This document shows positions 38,171-43,357 of a stretch of 43,357 nucleotides of DNA, piece after piece (position 1 is the first letter of the stretch; the number at the start of each line of letters is the position of its first letter). Under the pieces are notes generated by a model. That model saw only the letters and a list, made by a program, of their open reading frames with translations. It did no database searches and was not told the DNA's origin. Origin of the DNA: CAZGMC01 sp964526565. GTDB taxonomy: Bacteria; Pseudomonadota; Alphaproteobacteria; DSM-16000; Inquilinaceae. The position numbers were made by a program, and so were the translations under genes. Location of the stretch: contig CAZGMC010000024.1 in the NCBI GenBank assembly GCA_964526565.1, positions 1-43,357 on the forward strand. The letters are read 5' to 3'.

Positions 38171-38200
38171 ATGGTACGGCGCCGGCCCGATTCCTGTCAA
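38171..38200 (-). promoter_or_regulatory. Promoter of the cbiMNQO riboswitch transcript
   Basis: On the minus strand, TTGACA (38195-38200) and TACCAT (38171-38176) with an 18-base spacer. The expected start near 38164 is just at the 5' edge of the riboswitch. Confidence 0.6.
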
Positions 38201-38275
38201 TTTTCGTGGGGCGTACAGACGCGGCGTTTTGTGCGACACTGTCGGGCGCACCCCCTGGTCCGACGGCAATCCCCG

Positions 38276-39733
38276 ATGGCACCCGAACAGGTCGAGCGAC
38301 CCGCCGACGCGGCGCCGCGCCCCCGATGGCCGGTCCCGTGGCCGGTCCCGTGGCCGGTCCCGTGGCCGGTCCCGTGGTCGGCGCTGGCCGTGCTGGCCGG
38401 GGCGGCAACGGTGGGCATCGCCATGGCCGCGACCGGGTCCGCGGCCGGCCTGGCGCCGGCGGCGGCGCTGGTGGTGGCGACGATCGGGCTGTGGGCGACC
38501 GGGGCGCTGCCGGAGTCGGTCACGGCGCTGGGTTTCTTCCTGCTGGCCATGCTGCTCGGCGTGGCCGGCGGTGACGTGGTGTTCTCCGGGTTCGCGGCGG
38601 CGGCGGTGTGGCTGGTGTTCGGCGGACTGGTGCTGGCGCGGGCGGTGACGCGCACCGGTCTGGGCGAGGCGCTGGCCGGCTGGCTGACGGCGCGCCTGCC
38701 GCGGTCCTATCCGGGGCTGATCGCCGGCATCGTGGCGCTGGCCGGCGGGCTGGGCTTCGTGCTGCCGTCGACCATGGGGCGGGTGGCGCTGCTGACGCCG
38801 ATCGTCCTGGCCCTGGCCGACCGGCTCGGCTTCCCGGCGGGCTCACGCGGGCGGACCGGCATGGCGCTGGCCGCCATCCTGGGCACCTATGTGGTCTGCG
38901 CGGCGATCCTGCCAGCCAACGTCGCCAACATGGTGCTGGCCGGCGCCGCCGAGACGGTGCACGGCGTGCACCTGCAGTACGGGCCGTACCTGCTGCTGCA
39001 CTTCCCCGTGCTGGGCGTGCTCAAGGGCATGGCGCTGGTGGCGGTGGTCTGTTGGCTGTTCGCCGACCACCCGGCGCACCCGCCCGACACCGCCGCAGCG
39101 CCGGCCCTGACGCCCGACGCGCGGCGGCTGGCGACGCTGCTGCTGATGACGCTGGCGCTGTGGGCGACGGACTTCCTGCACGGCATCTCGCCGGCCTGGA
39201 TCGGCCTGGGCGCGGCCTGGATCTGCCTGCTGCCGGGGGTGGCGCTGGTGCCGGCCGGCGAACTGGGCAGCCGGGTCAACCTGGCGCCGCTGTTCTACGT
39301 CGCCGCCATCCTGGGCGTCGCCGCGGTGATCAATGCCAGCGGCCTGGGCGCGGCGCTGGCCGGCGGGTTGATCGGTTGGCTGCCGCTGGCCCCCGGAGCC
39401 GACGCCGTCAACCATGCCAGCCTGGTCGGGCTCGGCACCGGGCTGGGCCTGGTCACGGCGGTGCCGGGCATCCCGGCGGTGCTGACGCCGCTGGCCGGCG
39501 ACCTGGCGGCGGCGACCGGCTGGCCGCTGGAGACGGTGCTGATGACCCAGGTGGTGGCGTTCTCGACCATCGTCCTGCCCTACGAGCTGCCGCCGCTGGT
39601 GGTGGGCATGGCGCTGGCCGGGGTGCGGCTGCGCGACGGGGCGCGGCTGACCTTGGCGCTGGCGGCGGTGACCGTGGTGGTGCTGGTGCCGCTCAACTAC
39701 GGCTGGTGGCGGCTGACCGGCTGGCTGGGCTGA
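38276..39733 (+). CDS. SLC13/DASS-type anion permease
   Basis: The product is 485 aa with about 11-12 membrane helices. It looks like a sodium- or proton-coupled divalent-anion or dicarboxylate transporter: ATIGLWATGALPESVTALGF, FGGLVLARAVTRTGLGEALA, the first helix-break motif region LPSTMGRVALLTPIVLALAD, AILPANVANMVLAG, and a second re-entrant region near the end (LETVLMTQVVAFSTIVLPYE). The substrate is not determinable. The start at 38276 (MAPEQVERPA) is chosen because it precedes the first helix closely; the frame is open further upstream but overlaps the riboswitch. A PVPW tetrapeptide occurs four times at residues 18-34, from a 12-bp repeat. It is divergent from cbiM. Confidence 0.88.
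   Translation: MAPEQVERPADAAPRPRWPVPWPVPWPVPWPVPWSALAVLAGAATVGIAMAATGSAAGLAPAAALVVATIGLWATGALPESVTALGFFLLAMLLGVAGGDVVFSGFAAAAVWLVFGGLVLARAVTRTGLGEALAGWLTARLPRSYPGLIAGIVALAGGLGFVLPSTMGRVALLTPIVLALADRLGFPAGSRGRTGMALAAILGTYVVCAAILPANVANMVLAGAAETVHGVHLQYGPYLLLHFPVLGVLKGMALVAVVCWLFADHPAHPPDTAAAPALTPDARRLATLLLMTLALWATDFLHGISPAWIGLGAAWICLLPGVALVPAGELGSRVNLAPLFYVAAILGVAAVINASGLGAALAGGLIGWLPLAPGADAVNHASLVGLGTGLGLVTAVPGIPAVLTPLAGDLAAATGWPLETVLMTQVVAFSTIVLPYELPPLVVGMALAGVRLRDGARLTLALAAVTVVVLVPLNYGWWRLTGWLG
38329..38376 (+). repeat. 12-bp in-frame tandem repeat, four copies
   Basis: Four identical copies of gccggtcccgtg. It encodes Trp-Pro-Val-Pro repeats in the cytoplasmic N-terminus of the SLC13-type permease. 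Confidence 0.97.
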
Positions 39734-39875
39734 GGCCCCAGACTTTGACCTCGGGGCGGCGGGGCGTGCCGCCTGGTCGCATGGGCACCGGCCGCCGCAC
39801 TGGTGCCGCATTCAGCGCTGACCCTCTGCTGCAATAGAGTCACCGAATCGAACGATGAACGAGGCCGGGGGAGCC

Positions 39876-40265
39876 ATGCGCCGCGGACGCCGTGTTCCGA
39901 CCCTCGCCGTGGCCGCCGCCGTGGCGGTGACCGCATGCAGCACCTACACGCCGATCGTCGATTCGCGCCAGCCCGGCTTCGACGAAGCGCGCTATGAGCG
40001 CGACCTGTGGGAGTGCCGGCGCTATGCCGCGCAGATCGACGAGGTGCGCAACACCATGGAGGGCGCGGTGCTGGGCGCGCTGGTCGCCGCCGCCTTCGGC
40101 GCCATCGTCGGCTCGTTCGGCGGCAATGTCGGCGAGGGCGCGGCGATCGGCGCCTCGGTCGGCGGCCTGGGCGGCGGCGTCGGCGGCTATGGCGAGGCCC
40201 AGGCGCGCCAGAACCAGGTGGTCCGCAACTGCCTGGCCGGCCGCGGCTACGCCGTGCTGGACTGA
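39876..40265 (+). CDS. Glycine-zipper lipoprotein
   Basis: The product is 129 aa. A basic N-terminus and hydrophobic stretch end in a lipobox (AVTACSTY, Cys20), giving a lipoprotein. The middle (AVLGALVAAAFGAIVGSFGG, then NVGEGAAIGASVGGLGGGVG) is a glycine-zipper-like helix pair, as in 17-kDa-type surface antigens and small envelope lipoproteins. It ends with one cysteine in VRNCLAGRGY, seen in many such proteins. GGGGGAG is close to the chosen ATG 39876; an ATG at 39855 is possible, but its N-terminus is less signal-like. Likely envelope-structural; exact role unknown. Confidence 0.78.
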   Translation: MRRGRRVPTLAVAAAVAVTACSTYTPIVDSRQPGFDEARYERDLWECRRYAAQIDEVRNTMEGAVLGALVAAAFGAIVGSFGGNVGEGAAIGASVGGLGGGVGGYGEAQARQNQVVRNCLAGRGYAVLD

Positions 40266-40289
40266 CGGCACTGCATCAGGGACGCTGTA

Positions 40290-40916
40290 TCAGTACGGCA
40301 GGCTGAGCGGCTCGGTGGCGGCCACGTCACCGCCGTCGGCGGGCGGTGCGGCGGTGCTGTCGGCGGGCGGTGCGGCGGCGCCGGCAGCCGCATTGCCGTC
40401 CTCCTCGCCGTCCTCGCCCTCTTCCTCGGGAGGCGCATCGTTGATCTCCCGGCAGCGGGCCAGGGCCGCGGAGATGGCGCGGTGCGAGCCGCGCAGCGAG
40501 AACTCCAGCTCCGGCAGCAGCTCGACATCCAGGCTCAGGCGCCAGCCAGCCATGGTGCGGCGGGCGAACTCGGCGACGTAGACCGGGTCGCTGTTGTAGA
40601 TGCGCAGGACCGAATGCTCGGCGGTCGGCCACAGCGCGCCGATGGCGTTGCGCGAGTCGACGCGGTACAGCACGCGCAGGGCATCCGCCCCGGTCCGGTA
40701 GCCGACATAGTCCAGCGCGACGAAGCGCATCCCGTCCGGCCGGCAGCCGACGCTGACCCGCGCCTCGCCGCTGGCGGCAAAGACCTCCGCCGCCACCGCC
40801 AGCCCGTCGCCGTCGGCGAGCGCCCGCTCATGCACCTCCCACCCGGCTCCGGCCCGCCCGGCAGCCAGGCTCAGCGCAAACCCCACGGCAACAGCGCAGG
40901 CCCTCGCGACGTGCAT
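40290..40916 (-). CDS. Secreted hypothetical protein with acidic tail
   Basis: The product is 208 aa. A Sec signal peptide (about 1-24, ending GRAGA) leads to a mature beta-rich domain (about 25-150) with one cysteine near its start (VSVGCRPDGMRF) and another near its end (ALARCREIND). It includes VLYRVDSRNAIGALWPTAEH and VYVAEFARRTMAGWRLSLDV. The last 50 residues are acidic then Ala/Pro-rich, with an 8-residue near-repeat (AAPPADST, AAPPADGG). I do not recognise the family; the pattern recalls small periplasmic binding or invasion-associated-type proteins. It is convergent with the lipoprotein gene. Confidence 0.65.
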   Translation of the reverse strand: MHVARACAVAVGFALSLAAGRAGAGWEVHERALADGDGLAVAAEVFAASGEARVSVGCRPDGMRFVALDYVGYRTGADALRVLYRVDSRNAIGALWPTAEHSVLRIYNSDPVYVAEFARRTMAGWRLSLDVELLPELEFSLRGSHRAISAALARCREINDAPPEEEGEDGEEDGNAAAGAAAPPADSTAAPPADGGDVAATEPLSLPY

Positions 40917-41016
40917 GGTGGTCCGCCCTCCCCCGTTCGGTGACGCCTGCGCGCAGGATAACCGGCCAGGGGTTTACGAAGCCTCAACCGAAATATTGAG
41001 GGGTGCGGGGACAGTG

Positions 41017-41062
41017 TCCTTGTTTCCCGGCCATGATTTTCAACACCGAGGCCATCGTGCCC
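41017..41062. repeat. Partial copy of the GGGACAG palindromic element
   Basis: ggggacagtgtccttgtttc and then ccggccatgattttcaacac align with the 6287-6331 segment (ggggacagtttatttatttt, then tgattttaacac) over roughly 45 bases with scattered differences. Only one end is seen here. The rest of the 40917-41152 gap has no gene. Confidence 0.65.
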
Positions 41063-41152
41063 GTCCTCAACCCAGGCAACCCCCATTTGCCCGGGGTCTT
41101 GCCCACGGTACAAGCGTTCCCCTTATGTCCGGCGCCCACTGTTCATGTCGGG

Positions 41153-43333
41153 TCAGGCTTCCGGATCGAGACCGAGGACCTTGCTGCGGAAGGCGGCCAG
41201 CCGCTGCATGCGCACCTCCAAGTCCCTGCTTCGAAACGCCTTGATATCGGCGTCGCTGAACAGTCTGGACCGCGCGACTTGGTCCCTGGGAAACTCCGGC
41301 CCCCAGGCCTCGGGCCGGTACAGCCGGTAGTAGGGGACCCAGTCGGACCCGGCGCGGATCCTGAGGTCGGGATCGACGATGTAGTGCCCGTGCCGGAACC
41401 GTCGGAACAGGTGGCGATTGTAGGGGGCGTTCCCGTCAACCTCGTTCTTCGACAGGATGCTGGAGATGTAGGCCCGCCGCTTGCGGCGCTCCGGCAGCAC
41501 CTCGTCCGGCAGGACGGCCACGATCTCGGCCAGGGCCTGCGCCGTGAAGCCCATGCTCTCTCCGAAGGGCGGCGCGAGCCAGGGCCCCAGGCGCCGATAG
41601 AACAGCGCCCCCATGATGCGCAGCAGGACGTATTCCATCAGATGGCGGTCGAGCTTGACCAGCCGCCCGCGGGCCTGGACATCGATGCTGGCGGGCGCCA
41701 GGACGTCGTACAGTTCGGGCAGTTTCTGGCGGGCGAAGCGCTCGTCGGTGAAGGCGCGCTGCAGGGCGAACTCCACGGCGGTGAAGCCATGGTTGGCGGT
41801 CACCGTGGGGTCGGCGCCGCGTTCGCGCAGGGTTCGCGCGAGCGGCCCGTTGCCGACCCGCGCCGCGGCCATGAGCGGCGTCAGGGCCCTTGGCTTCCTG
41901 GATGGAGAACACCAGCGGGGTGTTGAACCAGCGCCGCGCCGCCGCCTTCTGGTCGGGATGCAGCACCAGCACCGCCACCCGCGTCGACCGGCGGGTGCGC
42001 TCGTCCAGCTCGCCCAGGACCTCCGGCGCATGGGGCAGCACCTGCAGGTGCCCCGGCTCGCGCGCCACGCTGCGCACCAGATAGTTGCTCTCCCGGTCGA
42101 CCGACCCGAACCGGGCGTGCTTGAGCTTCAGGATGCGGTTGGCCAGCGCGGTGACGGTCGGGGTGTTGCGGTAGTTGGTGCGCAGGATGCGCACGATCTC
42201 CCCGTCGGCCGCGCCGGTGAGCCCCCGCTCCTCGAAGAACAGGGACTTGACATGGGCCCAGGAGAAGAAGTTGGGGTGGACGATCTGGTTGGAATCGCCG
42301 GTGAGGATGAATTCCCCGGCGGTACGGAGCGATTTCAGAATCAGATAGAGCTGAATGTTCGTGATGTCCTGAACTTCATAGACCACCACGAAGTCGTAGC
42401 GCGGCGTCACCCCCCCACGTACTCGTGGCTGACGATGTTGGGGTCGTACAGCCCCGCCTCCCCCAGAAACGCGCGGTATTTTTCGAAGAGGTCGTAGACC
42501 TCCGGCCGCTCCGTCTCGCTGAGGATCGACTGCCGGACGCCCAGCTCCAGATAGTCCTCCCGGCTCAGCCAGCCCTCGTTGCCGATCGGGCCGGTGATGA
42601 CGCCCCGGATTTCCTCCAGCACCTTCTGGGCGTCGCGCAGGCGGCGCGCCGCCGGCTGGCGGGCGAACCAGGCCTGGAAGTCGCGGGGCGTGACCTCGCG
42701 GCCCGCCGGAACGCGGATGCTTTCCAGGAACTCCTGGAAGGACAGGAAGTCGATCTCCTGGTCCTCGTTGGTGTAGTTGCGGGCGTAGTACAGATCACGG
42801 GCGTTGCGGACCAGATAGGGCGACAGGCTGACGTACAGCATGTCGCCGACCATCTGCTTCATTTTCTCCAGGGTCAGCGTCGTCTTGCCGCTGCCCGCCG
42901 AGCCGATGATGATGAGCGGGGGCGACAGCGCGTGAATTGCCTCCTGCTCGTCGTCGAAGGTCAGGATCTTGTCGAGAATGTTGAAGCGCCCCTTGTCGGG
43001 ATTCAGGAGCGGCAGGTCGCCGGCCGGCGTCGCCTCGTCCGCCTCGATCCGGGGGATCTTCTCCTCGTCGATCCCGGCGCCGCGGCCGAGGAAACGGGAC
43101 TTCTCGTAGGCGTGGTTGCGGATGTGCTCCAGGATCAGACAGCAGGTCTCGTCCCGGACCCGGTACAGCGCGAACAGCAGCCGGTCGCTCTTGTTCAGGC
43201 GGGCGCGGTAGAGGGTGTCGGTGACCTTGCGCACGTCGGCCCGAGCGAAATCCCCCTCGCCAAGGGCGCCGACGACCTTGTCGAAATTCGGAATCCGCTC
43301 GGGAACCAGCTCGTTGTAGACGAGAACCCGCAT
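41153..43333 (-). pseudogene. Decayed UvrD-like helicase with ankyrin-type C-terminus
   Basis: Three pieces in two frame changes. Piece 1 (43333 to 42407) begins MRVLVYNELVPERIPNFDKV and carries Walker A GSAGSGKTTLTLEKMKQM (about 144-161). It stops as SHEYVGG at a run of seven G. One extra G would join it to piece 2 (about 42410 to 41893), which has VVVYEVQDITNIQLYLILKS, LTGDSNQIVHPNFF, LRTNYRNTPTVTALANRILK and VFSIQEAKG. The Walker B reads YEVQD, where DEVQD is expected. After QEAKG the sequence jumps, in another frame, to ankyrin-like TPLMAAARVGNGPLARTLRE then RGADPTV and a conserved C-terminal domain (to 41153). The usual motif V-VI region is missing. The original gene was a DNA helicase; it cannot be active now. 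The start lies 24 bases from the window edge. Confidence 0.85.
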
Positions 43334-43357
43334 CCCTTCCTTCCCACTCGCCCGGAC

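Noticed and set aside
41003..41926. Rightward open frame over the helicase remnant
   Set aside because: Antisense to sequence with clear ankyrin and helicase motifs; composition is not protein-like.

Overview
The window is very GC-rich DNA (roughly 70% G+C by eye) with tightly packed genes on both strands. The gene families suggest an alphaproteobacterium of the Rhodospirillales type: an Aap-type amino-acid-binding protein, a phasin, an XRE regulator of the common alphaproteobacterial form, an HPF-cold-shock fusion, and the ATP-grasp/alpha-E/transglutaminase set. Genus cannot be fixed by eye. I see one tRNA (Asn, GTT), no rRNA, no CRISPR array, no prophage and no intact transposase.

Layout. 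1-6.2 kb: a hypothetical gene, a CBS-pair protein with a strong terminator, a secreted FGE-fold protein, a 2OG-Fe(II) oxygenase-like gene, and divergently a class III aminotransferase with a small membrane protein. 6.2-10.7 kb: a palindromic repeat that ends a broken chemoreceptor gene, a phasin, an Aap-type binding protein, an HPF-cold-shock protein and a BrnT/BrnA toxin-antitoxin pair. 10.9-14.9 kb: metC, hisI, a possible small RNA ending in a terminator, a small cysteine-containing secreted protein, a DUF882 peptidase-like protein and a GNAT acetyltransferase. 15-17.6 kb: a mercaptopyruvate sulfurtransferase coupled to the N-terminal stump of an AlaX editing protein, two inverted-repeat elements, an orphan ParD-like antitoxin and a NUDIX hydrolase. 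17.7-23.8 kb: a four-gene peptide/oligopeptide ABC operon with a Tat-exported binding protein and fused ATPases. 23.9-26.1 kb: an XRE regulator, a repeat-rich non-coding stretch, tRNA-Asn, a miniature sugar-transferase-like gene and a tiny membrane protein. 26.2-32.4 kb: a shortened transglutaminase/DUF2126 protein divergent from a circularly permuted ATP-grasp protein, an alpha-E protein and an enoyl-CoA hydratase. 32.5-35.1 kb: a Phd/VapC toxin-antitoxin pair, an L,D-transpeptidase lipoprotein and a GH25 lysozyme. 35.2-38.2 kb: a CbiMNQO cobalt transporter under a cobalamin riboswitch. 38.3-43.3 kb: an SLC13-type permease, a glycine-zipper lipoprotein, a secreted hypothetical protein and a decayed ankyrin-tailed UvrD-like helicase.

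The most unusual property is spread over the whole window. Short near-perfect tandem repeats (unit 9-20 bp, about 3-12 copies) recur every few kilobases. Between genes the unit is often not a multiple of three (13-14, 17, 20). Inside genes it is always a multiple of three (9, 12 or 15) and adds low-complexity peptides to otherwise ordinary enzymes. Several arrays sit on gene boundaries: one triplicates a stop codon, one lies over the AlaX/SseA junction, one is in the HPF leader, and one fills the promoter gap of two divergent genes. A second layer is a family of dispersed palindromes with a core like GGTGACAGTTTACTTATT. One reads into the truncated chemoreceptor, and another supplies the stop codon of cbiO. 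Together they suggest a genome shaped by local repeat expansion and small palindromic elements. I found no single wholly new multi-gene system. The best leads are the shortened DUF2126 protein, the AlaX/SseA junction, the minisatellite pattern, and the apparently leaderless brnTA promoter.
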